From Polyangiaceae bacterium (GTDB lineage Bacteria > Myxococcota_A > Polyangia > Polyangiales > Polyangiaceae): a stretch of DNA of 61,442 nucleotides. A program made the translations under genes and the position numbers. Below the pieces are notes generated by a model, which ran no database searches, was not told the DNA's origin, and saw nothing but the letters and a program-made list of their open reading frames with translations. Of this stretch, positions 1 to 8,320 are shown piece by piece. Every line of letters starts with the position of its first letter. Position 1 is the stretch's first letter. The DNA lies in assembly GCA_029266615.1 (NCBI GenBank), contig JAQSWN010000004.1, positions 1 through 61,442 on the forward strand, in the 5' to 3' direction.

Positions 1-281
1 ACCGCGCCACGCCTCCGGTCTCGAAGGCGGTTCCTTCCCAGAGCGCTGTCGCCAGCGCGCCGGAGCCGCCGCCGTCGTCGGCACCCAGCGCGCGAGTGAG
101 GCCGAAGCCCAAGCCGAAGGCTGCGCCCGCGCCCGTGCCCGCACCCGTAGTCGCTCCCGCGTCCACTGCGAGCGGTGGGATCCTTGCGCCGGTGCCCGAA
201 GGCGACCCGCCGAGCACGGTGGTTTATCCCGAGCTCAAGCCGTTGCAGCTCGACTTCCCCCCAGACGTTCCGCCTCCGTAG
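1..281 (+). CDS. C-terminal tail of a Pro/Ala-rich protein (5' truncated)
   Basis: The reading frame is open from position 3 to the TAG at 279-281, so only about 92 C-terminal residues are visible. They are dominated by Pro, Ala, Ser and Lys, with runs such as RPKPKPKAAPAPVPAPV, and end in DFPPDVPPP. No domain can be assigned. Tails of this kind follow the transmembrane helix of myxobacterial Ser/Thr kinases and TonB-like proteins; the kinase at 14017-15345 ends in a similar composition. That is analogy only. The gene is convergent with the transporter downstream. Confidence 0.55.
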   Translation, partial: RATPPVSKAVPSQSAVASAPEPPPSSAPSARVRPKPKPKAAPAPVPAPVVAPASTASGGILAPVPEGDPPSTVVYPELKPLQLDFPPDVPPP

Positions 282-320
282 CCAGGCCCGGCTACGTTCG
301 CATCGGCCTAGGACCGAACG

Positions 321-1586
321 TCACTCGGAAGGCTGCAGCACGGCGGAGGCGCTCGTATTTGCCTCTGGCTTGGGCTGCCCGGCGACGAGAATCGATAGGA
401 CCATGTCGCTCAGCACGTTCACGACCGAACGGCCACGCGCGATGATCCAATCCACGGTGAGCAGTAGCGGCAGGAGCTCCAGCGGCAGCCCCACGGTGTT
501 GAGAACGAGCGCCAGCGAGACGAAGCCAGCCTCCGGCACGCCGGCGACGCCCATCGCCGCGATCAGGCAAACGGCCGCCGCCAACAACTGCTGAGTGAAG
601 GTCAGCTCGATACCCGCTGCCTGGGCCACGAAGAGCACGGCCATGCCCTCGTAGAGAATGATGCCGTCGTTGTTGAAGTTCGTCCCCACGCACGCGCCCA
701 ACGCGGAAGCGGAGCGTGGTACTCCGAGCCGGTCGAGGGCGCGCAGGGTGACGGGCAGCGTGGCGAGGCTACTGTTGGCTCCCGCGGCGTAGCTCACCGG
801 CTCCTTCGCGGCGGCCCAGAATTTTCGGAGCGGCATGCGGGCGACCCACGTCAGCAGGCACTGGTAGGTGACGAGCACGTGCAGGACCAAGCCCCCCACC
901 CCCACCGCGACGTACGCGGCGAGGCCGCGCAAAGGCGCGTAGCCATGCTCACCGACCGCGCGGGTGACCACGCCGAAGATCGCCAGCGGTATCAACCGAA
1001 TCACCCAGCCGAGCACCACCTCCATGACGCGCAGGAGAGTCGTGACCGCGCCCTCGATCGCGAGGTAGTTCGCTTCGCCGGCGGCAAGCTGCTCGCTCTT
1101 CACGAAGCGCAGGCCGAAGCCGAGCAGCAACGCGAGCAATATGACGCCCAACACCAGGTTCTCCGCGAAAGGTGTCACCAAGCTGGCAGGGACGACGCCG
1201 TTGAGGGTCGCCAATAGATCCAGCTTCTTGCTCGCGTAGGTGGCGGCGGCGGCGGTGGTGCTCGGGTGCAGCCCGGACAGCGAGCGACCCGGCTGAAGTA
1301 GGTTCGAAATGAACAGTCCGAGCAGCAGCGCCAAGCACGCGTTCAGGCTCGCCCAGTAAAGAAGCTTCAGGGCTGCGCGCCCACGCACCTCGGTCTTGAG
1401 GATCGCGCTCACGATCGAGAAGAAGAGCAGCGGCGTCGCGGTGGCCTTGATGAGCTGAATCACCAGCTTGCCGAGCTCACCGAGCGGTTGGGCCTGTTTG
1501 CCGAGCAGGGGCCCGAGCCCCAAACCCAAGGCAATCGCGACGAGAATTTGGAAGTGGAGCGGAAAGCGGCCCGCGTTCGGCTTCAT
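321..1586 (-). CDS. Dicarboxylate/amino acid:cation symporter (DAACS family)
   Basis: Inner-membrane secondary transporter that probably imports a C4-dicarboxylate or acidic amino acid with Na+ or H+. The 421 residues match the usual family length and are mostly hydrophobic helices. Family hallmarks are visible in order: the Ser-rich re-entrant loop GANSSLATLPVT (269-280), the NxDG substrate/cation motif as GTNFNNDG (301-308, normally NMDG), the second loop GVPEAG (349-354) and DWIIARGRSVVNV near 379-391. The NNDG variant and the weaker serine run make the substrate uncertain. The ATG at 1586 has no clear Shine-Dalgarno sequence. A perfect 17-bp inverted repeat lies 16-32 bp upstream and suggests repressor control. 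Confidence 0.9.
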   Translation of the reverse strand: MKPNAGRFPLHFQILVAIALGLGLGPLLGKQAQPLGELGKLVIQLIKATATPLLFFSIVSAILKTEVRGRAALKLLYWASLNACLALLLGLFISNLLQPGRSLSGLHPSTTAAAATYASKKLDLLATLNGVVPASLVTPFAENLVLGVILLALLLGFGLRFVKSEQLAAGEANYLAIEGAVTTLLRVMEVVLGWVIRLIPLAIFGVVTRAVGEHGYAPLRGLAAYVAVGVGGLVLHVLVTYQCLLTWVARMPLRKFWAAAKEPVSYAAGANSSLATLPVTLRALDRLGVPRSASALGACVGTNFNNDGIILYEGMAVLFVAQAAGIELTFTQQLLAAAVCLIAAMGVAGVPEAGFVSLALVLNTVGLPLELLPLLLTVDWIIARGRSVVNVLSDMVLSILVAGQPKPEANTSASAVLQPSE

Positions 1587-1601
1587 GGCTACTGTTCTCG
1601 A

Positions 1602-1618
1602 GCACTAGTCACTAGTGC
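1602..1618. promoter_or_regulatory. Perfect inverted repeat, candidate operator of the symporter gene
   Basis: GCACTAGTCACTAGTGC is two 8-bp arms around one central base. It sits 16-32 bp upstream of the symporter ATG at 1586, where a repressor would block transcription or initiation. No regulator gene lies next to it. Seen directly; the role is inferred. Confidence 0.45.
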
Positions 1619-1870
1619 CCCGACCATCCGGTAACAATCGCTCACGACGTCTGACGCCCGCCTCGTCCGTCTTGAGGGGGAATTGCGGATATGGGCGGAG
1701 CCTCGGAGCGCGCCTCCGGGCGGGACCGGTCGCCGCGCGGGGCGGTCCGCGGGGGCTGGTCGCTCACGGCATAAACGATGGCGGACGACCGCGACGTCAC
1801 CGTGCTGGCCACGAGTCGGCGCGCACACGACTCCATACTCAGGGGTAACAAGGTTGTTCGTTCTGCATAA

Positions 1871-1903
1871 TCCCATGCGCCTCCCATGGCGCTCCCATGG
1901 CGT
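1871..1903. repeat. Three tandem 11-bp units
   Basis: TCCCATGCGCC, TCCCATGGCGC and TCCCATGGCGT follow one another without gaps. The 11-bp period is close to one helical turn, which would place three copies of a site on the same DNA face. They lie 203-235 bp upstream of the first lipoprotein gene. Function unknown. Confidence 0.5.
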
Positions 1904-2105
1904 CTTTTGGCTACGTTCGAGGCTCGCTTCGCATCGTGATGCGATTGCAATGAACGTCGTGATTGGATAGCAATCTGCGCTCGGCCCCTTAGTCTTCATG
2001 GGGCTCGGTCCGTAAGTAATCTGGTCGCACCCACTCGATGCGCCGACAGCGCGCGCAGTTCGGCACACGTCTACCCGCACCTATCCGCCTTCTTCAGGAG
2101 CTCTC

Positions 2106-2918
2106 ATGCGAGTTTGGAATCTACCTTTGTCCATCGCCTGCATTTCCGCCCTATTGGCTAGCTGGAGCTGCGGCGATCCCGCGACCAAGGCCGGCGAGAC
2201 GGCAAGCTCCTGCGGGCGGCGCTCGTGCCCTTCCGGTACTCGGCCGGAGGAGACGCGCTCGCTCGACGCGAGCAACGACATCTCGGGCGGCTACGACCCG
2301 GCCACCTACAAGGCGGAGGGTTCATTCAAGCGCAGCGGCTCGGGCTCGTGCGAGTACGCGTGCGTCGTCACTCAGCCCTGCCCGGAGGGTACGTTCCCGA
2401 TCATCGGTGAAGATTGCTTCACGTGCGGCAACATCCGTGACGACGGCACGGTGGACCAGGGGGCGTGCTCGGACGAAGGCCTCGTCGCTACCGAGTGTGG
2501 TAAGCAAGTGTGCCCCACCGGTACGGGGGTGGTGGAGAAGCGCTCCATCGAAGGTGGCAAGGGCTACGACGTCTCTCAGGGCTTCGACCCGGCCACCTTC
2601 GACCCCAAGCAGCCGGCCTATTTGACGTTCGACAAGGGCGAGTGCGAGTACGCCTGCACTCCACTTCAGGCCTGTCCCGACGGCACGTTCCCGATCATCA
2701 CGAACGACTGTTTCACGTGCGGCGCCATCATCGGCGAGGACATCAAGCAAGCCGTGTGTCGTGGCGTAGACGCTTCGGGCGCTCCTGAGCCGATGGGCGA
2801 AGGTGGGGCTGGCGCCACGGCTCCCCAAGGCGAAGCCGGAGCCCCGAGCCTGGCGACGGCAGGGCAGGGCGGCGCCCCCACTGGGGAGGAGAGCGCCGCT
2901 GGAGCGGGAGGCCGATGA
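2106..2918 (+). CDS. Lipoprotein with two tandem Cys-rich repeats
   Basis: Unknown function; probably anchored in the envelope. A signal peptide ends at a lipobox-like ASWSC (Cys22). The mature protein holds two homologous units of about 70 residues, from about residue 36 and about residue 131. Each has CGxxxCPxGT, then an ExRS stretch, a G-x-DPAT segment, CEYAC, CPxGTFPII and DCFTCG. The even spacing of Cys pairs suggests disulfide-bonded modules. The last 45 residues are a Gly/Ala/Glu linker. AGGAG at 2096-2100 supports the ATG. The stop overlaps the next start by 4 bp (ATGA), so the two are translationally coupled. A single related repeat appears in the third gene of the operon. Confidence 0.75.
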   Translation: MRVWNLPLSIACISALLASWSCGDPATKAGETASSCGRRSCPSGTRPEETRSLDASNDISGGYDPATYKAEGSFKRSGSGSCEYACVVTQPCPEGTFPIIGEDCFTCGNIRDDGTVDQGACSDEGLVATECGKQVCPTGTGVVEKRSIEGGKGYDVSQGFDPATFDPKQPAYLTFDKGECEYACTPLQACPDGTFPIITNDCFTCGAIIGEDIKQAVCRGVDASGAPEPMGEGGAGATAPQGEAGAPSLATAGQGGAPTGEESAAGAGGR

Positions 2919-3919
2919 TGCGAAGCGCTGTCTGCGGCGTGCTGTCGCTCGCTTTGCTGTGCAGCGGCTGCCTTTGGAAAATCATCCCCGAGGCGGAGGA
3001 CAAGGACCAGGGCCCCGAGCACGTCGAGCCGAAGACCTCCAACAGCCAGGGCACGGAGCTCGACACGTTCTTCGAAGGCATCGCGTTCGGTAACAAGGGC
3101 TACGCGGCGCCGGAAAAATTCGAAGGACCGGTTCCGGCCCCCACCGGAGAATCGGACGCGCCCGTCATCGAGTCGGTGCCGAAGGCCATCCGGCTCGGAC
3201 CGGAACGGCAGCAAGCTGTCATTCCGGTGCGCTTCACCGACATCACGCGCTTGATGGAGGACGAGGCGCCCAATCGCGTCATCGTCAAGCTGCGCGGCGT
3301 GAGCTGGCGTTGGTGGGAGTACCCGGTCGATCCCCAAAGCGTGATCGCCAATCAGCCGGAAGGTTACGAATACCAGGTGTGGCTGCGCACGGACGCTTGG
3401 CAAGCCTTGAAGGCGCTCGGGCCGCAGACTCTGGAGCTTGCGCTCGCGGAGGCTTCCGGCAGCGTGGGCAACTTCGTGCCGATCGAGGTCACCGTGACGG
3501 ACACGGCCGTGCCCCCTTACGAAGGGCTCGATTGCCCGAGCCTCTCCGCGCGCTTCACGCGGGAAGCCGAGGCGGAAGGCTTTGGCGGCTCCTATCACTG
3601 CACGGGCGTGGACGGCAACCTGCTATGCCGCACGAGCGACGCCCTCAACATGCGGTGTGCCAGTGCAGACCCTGCCTTGCAAGTGCTGGTCAACTCACAG
3701 ACGGCCGTCGACCTCTCGTCGGCGTCGCACGGCACCCTCTGCCGACCGTCGCGCAATTTGATTCCGCACAAGTACGACGACATGACGGGCGTCCCGTTCG
3801 ACCCGATACCCTGGGAACAGACGCTCGGCACGAACGAGCTGCAAGGTTGCGCTTCCATGCTCACCGCCCCGGGCGAGCCGGAGGCGGTCTGGACCGGAGG
3901 GTACCTGTGCTGTCCCTGA
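2915..3919 (+). CDS. Hypothetical lipoprotein, second gene of lipoprotein operon
   Basis: I do not recognise a family. The 334-residue product starts with a hydrophobic segment and the lipobox-like LLCSGC (Cys19), so it is probably lipid-anchored. The middle part looks like a beta-sandwich (alternating short hydrophobic strands around VIPVRFTDITRLM). The C-terminal 130 residues are Cys-rich and contain CRTSDALNMRC and end in YLCCP. It starts inside the stop of the preceding gene and ends 13 bp inside the next one, so the products are likely made in fixed ratio and may form a complex. Confidence 0.7.
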   Translation: MMRSAVCGVLSLALLCSGCLWKIIPEAEDKDQGPEHVEPKTSNSQGTELDTFFEGIAFGNKGYAAPEKFEGPVPAPTGESDAPVIESVPKAIRLGPERQQAVIPVRFTDITRLMEDEAPNRVIVKLRGVSWRWWEYPVDPQSVIANQPEGYEYQVWLRTDAWQALKALGPQTLELALAEASGSVGNFVPIEVTVTDTAVPPYEGLDCPSLSARFTREAEAEGFGGSYHCTGVDGNLLCRTSDALNMRCASADPALQVLVNSQTAVDLSSASHGTLCRPSRNLIPHKYDDMTGVPFDPIPWEQTLGTNELQGCASMLTAPGEPEAVWTGGYLCCP

Positions 3920-4302
3920 GGGGCCTCGGTCACGCGAGCGGGCTTTTACTGCTCGGTTGCCTAGAAGCTCACGCCGCCTCCTCTGAGCCGGGAGTGCAGC
4001 AGCAAGCGCAAGACAAGCCCGCATGCACTCAGGAGTGTCCGGGGGGGACGCGCATCGCTACGTTCGCGACGGACGAGCGCACCCTGGCTCTGGACACTTT
4101 CGGCGGCGCTTTCGTCTACACCAAGGCTGGCTGCGAAACGTATTGCGAGCCAGTCATGAAGTGCTTGGCGCCGAACGTGCCGGTCGTCACGGCGGACCGT
4201 TACGAGTGCCAGCTCCTGCCTCGCTATGACTCCTTTCCGGCGCCGGCGGACGTGGACCTGAGCTTCGGGTCGCTGTGGGACGAAAGCTTGGTGACACCGT
4301 GA
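3907..4302 (+). CDS. Small lipoprotein with one Cys-rich repeat
   Basis: 131 residues if the GTG at 3907 is the start. This start gives a short signal peptide with lipobox LLLGC about residue 18; longer upstream versions run through the preceding gene in a shadow frame. The mature part carries CTQECPGGTR, a DTFGGAFVYTK stretch, CETYCEPVMKC and a final YEC. This parallels the two repeats of the first gene in the operon, so the two proteins are probably homologous modules. It overlaps its upstream neighbour by 13 bp and its downstream neighbour by 4 bp (GTGA). Function unknown. Confidence 0.65.
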   Translation: MLSLRGLGHASGLLLLGCLEAHAASSEPGVQQQAQDKPACTQECPGGTRIATFATDERTLALDTFGGAFVYTKAGCETYCEPVMKCLAPNVPVVTADRYECQLLPRYDSFPAPADVDLSFGSLWDESLVTP

Positions 4303-5495
4303 GCGTTCGCCTCATCGCTCTCGCGCTGGTGCTCGCCCCTTCCGGCTGCGCCGCTAAGGACGACGCAGCCGCGAACGACACGTCCGTGGGGCGAGCCGGC
4401 AGCGCCGCGGGGGGACAGGGCGCCGTAACGACCGAGAAAGAGCTGGAGGCGACCGTGGACTGCATCTCGATGATGGAGTCCGGGCCGAAGACCGCCGGTT
4501 ACGTGCAGTACGCGTTCACTTGGGCGCCGCTCAAAGGCGGGGGCGAATCCCACCTGGGCCGTTACATGGAAGACGACGAGCCCAAGCGCTGCACGGTCGC
4601 GTTTCGTGGCGACTCCGTGTTCGAAGCCGGCCGGAACTACAAGGCGTTCTACGGGGAAGAGCGGGCACACGTCTTCGACGCAGACTTCGCGCGGGACACG
4701 ATGATGTTTGCCATCAACTACAACGGCCGAGAATACTTGAGCCGCGAGGGGAGCTTCCGCGTCGACTTTTCGGAGACCGGCAAGCGCGCCGGCACCTACG
4801 ACGTTTACGCCATGAACGACGTCGGTGAGGTCGGGCACTTTACCGGACGCTGGGACTACTGCTCTTACGGTATCCGCCGCGACTGCGACTACAACGTCAC
4901 GGGCGCGCTCGAGCGCCAAGCGCGCTTCACGAGCCCGGCCGTATTCGACGCGGAGGCCGAGCCGAGCGATTGCCGCGTACTAGTGGACGAAGCGACCGGA
5001 GGAGTGCAAGTCGATGTGGAGCTCGCGATTTGGCGCGGCATGAGCGTGACCCAGCTCTATACGGCCGGCTGCGATCCCGGCAACCGGACGGGCCTGAACA
5101 AAAACCGGTTCACGTTCAAGACCGGCGGCTGGAAAGGCCCCGGTAAGTACGGCCCCTTCAAATCGACCAAGTTCGTCCAAGCCGGCGGCCAGGAGCTACT
5201 CCTGCCGAGCCTCTACTGGCAAACGCCGCTCTCCTTTCAGGACGTCGAGTACTACTCGGGCAACTTTCAGTTCTGCTTCTTCAGCAAGCCCATCGTCGAC
5301 GCGCTCGACCCTTTTTACGCACGGACCAACGAAGGCTCGGTGTGCGAATACGAGATTCGAACGGAGCCCGGCTACGTAGCCATCAGCTGTAGCGACGTGT
5401 ACCACTCGCACTCAGCGCTTCGAACCTACGTTCAGCCGAGCGCAGCGAACGGGCCCTTTCACATGGAATCCGACTGCGACGTCGAATTCAAGTGA
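4299..5495 (+). CDS. Hypothetical lipoprotein, last gene of lipoprotein operon
   Basis: 398 residues from GTG 4299, chosen because it forms a GTGA overlap with the preceding stop and directly gives a signal peptide with lipobox APSGC (Cys17). An upstream ATG at 4275 would add eight residues and spoil the overlap. After a short Gly/Ala linker the protein is rich in aromatic residues and has ten or so cysteines, in pairs such as WDYCSYGIRRDCDY and CFFSKP. I recognise no family. As fourth member of the operon it may bind the Cys-repeat lipoproteins made with it. Confidence 0.7.
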   Translation: MSVRLIALALVLAPSGCAAKDDAAANDTSVGRAGSAAGGQGAVTTEKELEATVDCISMMESGPKTAGYVQYAFTWAPLKGGGESHLGRYMEDDEPKRCTVAFRGDSVFEAGRNYKAFYGEERAHVFDADFARDTMMFAINYNGREYLSREGSFRVDFSETGKRAGTYDVYAMNDVGEVGHFTGRWDYCSYGIRRDCDYNVTGALERQARFTSPAVFDAEAEPSDCRVLVDEATGGVQVDVELAIWRGMSVTQLYTAGCDPGNRTGLNKNRFTFKTGGWKGPGKYGPFKSTKFVQAGGQELLLPSLYWQTPLSFQDVEYYSGNFQFCFFSKPIVDALDPFYARTNEGSVCEYEIRTEPGYVAISCSDVYHSHSALRTYVQPSAANGPFHMESDCDVEFK

Positions 5496-5514
5496 CCGGG
5501 ACGGAAGGGGCGCG

Positions 5515-5883
5515 TCAGTGGGCGGTGCTCTCCTCGAAGCACGCGGCGATGCCGCGCACCTCGACCGTCAGCCACTCTGCCGCGGGGCATTCTTTGGCGA
5601 TAGCGACCGCTTCTTCGTGGCTCTTGCAGTCGAGGAGGAAGTAGCCGCCGATCATCTCTTTCGTCTCTGCGAACGGGCCGTCGATGACGTGCGTGTGCCC
5701 GCCACGGATCTGGACGCGAGTCGCGCTAGCTTGCGACCGCAGCGACTCGGCGCCGAGCAGCAAGCCCCGCTTCTGCAGACTCTCCCCCCAGGTCACCATG
5801 CGCGCGTAGGCGTCGCGGCCCTCTGCTTCCGTGCGCGCTTGGCGCTGACCGACCGGCTCGACCATAAAGAGCATGTATGCCAT
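5515..5883 (-). CDS. YCII/DGPF-domain protein
   Basis: 122-residue cytoplasmic protein of the YCII-related (DGPF) family. It begins YMLFMVEP and carries the family motif as VIDGPFAETKEMIGGYFLLD near the middle. The fold is a ferredoxin-like dimer; biochemical roles are mostly unknown, and many members sit beside ECF sigma factors. None is seen here. It lies 36 bp downstream of a two-gene unit on the same strand and may be co-transcribed with it. Confidence 0.85.
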   Translation of the reverse strand: MAYMLFMVEPVGQRQARTEAEGRDAYARMVTWGESLQKRGLLLGAESLRSQASATRVQIRGGHTHVIDGPFAETKEMIGGYFLLDCKSHEEAVAIAKECPAAEWLTVEVRGIAACFEESTAH

Positions 5884-5919
5884 GAGGGCGCCTGACGCTG
5901 GCGCACGACGCGAAGCGCG

Positions 5920-6411
5920 TCAAGCGCGCGCCTTGTCGTCCAGACGACGTGGGCCCACGCCCTGGACGGATAGCTCAATCAGCGAGTCCACCGGGAAGTC
6001 GCGGATGAGCCCGGAGACGTCGTCGAGCACGAGGCGGCGCGGCGCTAACGGGAACGGCATCGGCTCGGCGCCGCTACTCACGTAGACGCGGAGTGTCGAT
6101 AGCTCGCTCACCCCGCGCACCAAGGGAACGCGTAGGATCGAAGTGAGCGCCACCCTGGCACGGCTGTCCCGACCGAGGCGGGGAGTCGCCTCGACCAAGT
6201 CGCACGAGCAATTGCGGCGGGTGACGACGCGCACGGCGTCTTCCGGCGGGAACACGGCGCGGATGCGGTCCGGCGCGGACGTTACGTCGACGTCTTCGTG
6301 ACGCTGCACTTCCAAGAGCTTGGCGAGCCGCCACGGCGCGGTCGCGGCTCCCACCGCGAACAGGTAACAGGTGGCGCAACCCCGACGGCGGTCGGGCCAG
6401 ATCTCCTTCAC
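5920..6411 (-). CDS. Conserved-looking hypothetical protein
   Basis: 163 residues, unrecognised. It has two short Cys motifs, CATC near residue 12 and CSC near residue 68, and a mixed alpha/beta pattern with no signal peptide or membrane helix. Its ATG overlaps the stop of the receiver-like gene upstream (ATGA at 6408-6411), so the pair is translationally coupled and likely works together. The CATC could bind metal, which is inference. Confidence 0.55.
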   Translation of the reverse strand: MKEIWPDRRRGCATCYLFAVGAATAPWRLAKLLEVQRHEDVDVTSAPDRIRAVFPPEDAVRVVTRRNCSCDLVEATPRLGRDSRARVALTSILRVPLVRGVSELSTLRVYVSSGAEPMPFPLAPRRLVLDDVSGLIRDFPVDSLIELSVQGVGPRRLDDKARA

Positions 6412-6839
6412 AGCGCTGCTCCTTGGCGGGCGTCCAGCGCGGACGCGGTGCGGCAGCGGTAGGCGATGGCTTGAAACAGCGTCAGGTCGAATGGCTTTTC
6501 CAGCACCGCGGCCACCGTGCAGCCGCCTAGATCGCGCGGGGCGTCGCTCGATGCGCTGCCGAACTCACGGGTCAGCACCACTTGGGCCTCATCGAGCTCG
6601 TCCTCGAGGCGTAGGGCCGCGAGGGCTGCGAGCGACGGCTGACAGCGGGAGGACATGACGTCGGCCAGGACGAGCAGGGCGCGTGGCGCGGTGCGTAGCA
6701 GACGGCTGCGGAGCTTCAGGTCGAGCTCGACGAAGCTCGAGCTGTCCAGGGTCGCGAAGCCGGCCTCCGAAAGCGCGCGCTTCATGAGATCGCGCATCGC
6801 CCCGTCCGGCTCCGAAACTAACGCTACCGCGGTGTCCAC
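6408..6839 (-). CDS. Divergent receiver-like protein
   Basis: 143 residues from GTG 6839. This start is chosen because AGAAGG lies 6 nt upstream; the longer frame to 6914 adds a low-complexity Arg-rich stretch. The N-terminus (TAVALVSEPDGAMRDLMKRA) and the C-terminal VLEKPFDLTLFQAI resemble a response-regulator receiver, including the conserved KP. The acidic pocket is reduced to a single E-x-D, and the phospho-acceptor region (LLVLADVMSS) keeps one Asp. It may be a weak or non-phosphorylated receiver. No output domain. It is coupled to the next gene by a 4-bp overlap. Confidence 0.6.
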   Translation of the reverse strand: MDTAVALVSEPDGAMRDLMKRALSEAGFATLDSSSFVELDLKLRSRLLRTAPRALLVLADVMSSRCQPSLAALAALRLEDELDEAQVVLTREFGSASSDAPRDLGGCTVAAVLEKPFDLTLFQAIAYRCRTASALDARQGAAL

Positions 6840-6940
6840 GCCATGCCTTCTGCACGGGGCGTGCCCTGCCCCCTCACGGCATTTTCGCCTACTTCTGCGC
6901 CTCCCGAGCGCCACCTTTTTAGCCAGTGTTACAAAAGTAG

Positions 6941-8320
6941 TCAGCCGCCGGTGGGCTTGGCCGGCTCTACCCCGTACTCCTCCAGCTTGCGATAGAGCGT
7001 GCGCCGGCTAACCCTCAAGGTTTGGGCCGCGAGCGACTTATTCCCGCCCGCCGCTTGCAATACCTTGAGAATATAGCGCTTCTCCACCTCTTCCAGAGGG
7101 ACGAGCTCTTCCAGGTCGTCTCCGGCGACCAGGACGTGGCGCGGCTCGAAGCGAGCGATACGCTCCGGCAAGTCCTCCGCTCGGACGTGGTCGAACGCGG
7201 TCAACGCCACTGCGCGCTCGATGGCGTTGCGGAGCTCTCGCACGTTCCCAGGCCACGGGTAGTCCATGAGGCGCATGGCCGCCGCCTCGGACAGGCCTAC
7301 CACTTCCGGACGCGACTGCCCCGCGAAGCGCTGCAGAAAATGCTGGGCCAACAAGAGCACGTCACCGCCTCGGGAGCGCAGCGGCGGCACCGTGACCTGT
7401 ACGACGTTGAGCCGATAGAAGAGGTCTTCTCGAAACGAGCCCAGCTGTACGGCTTGCTCCAGATCCCGATGGGTGGAGGCGATGATGCGCGCGTCGAACG
7501 GCACCTCCGCGTCGCCACCCACCGGGCGGACGCGGCGCTCTTCCAGCGCTCGCAGAAGCTTGGCCTGGACCGGTGCCGGCAGCTCCCCGATCTCGTCCAA
7601 GAGCAGCGTCCCCTTATCCGCCTGCAGGAAGACCCCCGAGCGGCGCGTGTGCGCGTCCGTGAAAGCGCCCTTCACGTGGCCGAACAGCTCGCTCTCCAAG
7701 AGCGACTCGGGTAGCGCCGAGCAGTTGATGGCGACGAACGGCCCATTGCGACGCGCGCCATGGTCGTGAAGTGTGCGGGCCGCGACCTCCTTGCCGGTGC
7801 CGGTCTCCCCGAAGATGAGCACGGTAGCTTCGGTCTTGGACAAGCGCTCGAGCAGCGAGCGAAGCTCCAGCACTTTGCTGCTGTTGCCGATGATCGAGTC
7901 ACCCCATCCGCCTTGGCCCACGGCCGCGCGGAGTCGCTTCACCTCGCTGCGCAGGGAGTGATGGCGCAGTGCGCGTTCCACGACGAGCAGCAGGCTCTCC
8001 ACGTCGAACGGCTTGTTGATGAAGTCGTAGGCGCCCACGCGCATCGCTTCGATCGCGGATTCCATACTCCCGAATGCGGTCACCACGATGACGGGGACGT
8101 CCGGCCAGCGATCCGCGAAGTCGCGGCACAGCTCGAGGCCGCTCTTGCCGGCCATGTTCAAATCCGTCAGCACCAGCTGCGGCTCGAAAGTGCGAGCAAG
8201 CTCCTGCGCTTCGGCCACGCTCGCCGCCGTTTCCACCACGTGGTGCGCGCCTTCCAGACTCAGCGCCATGAGACGGCAGGTGGCCTTGTCGTCGTCAACT
8301 ACCAGAATTCGGCTCGACAT
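6941..8320 (-). CDS. NtrC-family sigma54-dependent response regulator
   Basis: 459 residues from ATG 8320, preceded by GAGGAG. Domain order: receiver (1-120; acidic D9-D11, phospho-acceptor D53, T81, K103), AAA+ sigma54 activator domain (about 143-375; Walker A GETGTGKE 171-178, Walker B LLLDEIGE 239-246), and a Fis-type helix-turn-helix at the C-terminus around NKSLAAQTLRVSRRTLYRKL. It would activate RNA polymerase-sigma54 at unknown promoters when phosphorylated by the adjacent kinase. The sigma54-contact loop reads GAFTDA (218-223) instead of GAFTGA. Its start lies 26 bp inside the kinase gene, so the two are co-translated. Confidence 0.92.
   Translation of the reverse strand: MSSRILVVDDDKATCRLMALSLEGAHHVVETAASVAEAQELARTFEPQLVLTDLNMAGKSGLELCRDFADRWPDVPVIVVTAFGSMESAIEAMRVGAYDFINKPFDVESLLLVVERALRHHSLRSEVKRLRAAVGQGGWGDSIIGNSSKVLELRSLLERLSKTEATVLIFGETGTGKEVAARTLHDHGARRNGPFVAINCSALPESLLESELFGHVKGAFTDAHTRRSGVFLQADKGTLLLDEIGELPAPVQAKLLRALEERRVRPVGGDAEVPFDARIIASTHRDLEQAVQLGSFREDLFYRLNVVQVTVPPLRSRGGDVLLLAQHFLQRFAGQSRPEVVGLSEAAAMRLMDYPWPGNVRELRNAIERAVALTAFDHVRAEDLPERIARFEPRHVLVAGDDLEELVPLEEVEKRYILKVLQAAGGNKSLAAQTLRVSRRTLYRKLEEYGVEPAKPTGG

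Larger units (their letters stand above)
1587..2105. other. 519-bp divergent intergenic region
   Basis: Region between the symporter and the lipoprotein operon, which diverge from it. It holds the inverted repeat at 1602-1618 and three tandem 11-bp units at 1871-1903. Open frames here have random-looking composition and no ribosome binding sites, so I see no gene. Promoters for both directions must lie here, but I cannot place them. Confidence 0.6.

Noticed and set aside
1589..2080. 163-codon minus-strand frame in the first divergent region
   Set aside because: Arg/Pro/Thr-rich with no ribosome binding site and no protein-like pattern; it would also cover the inverted repeat and tandem repeats.
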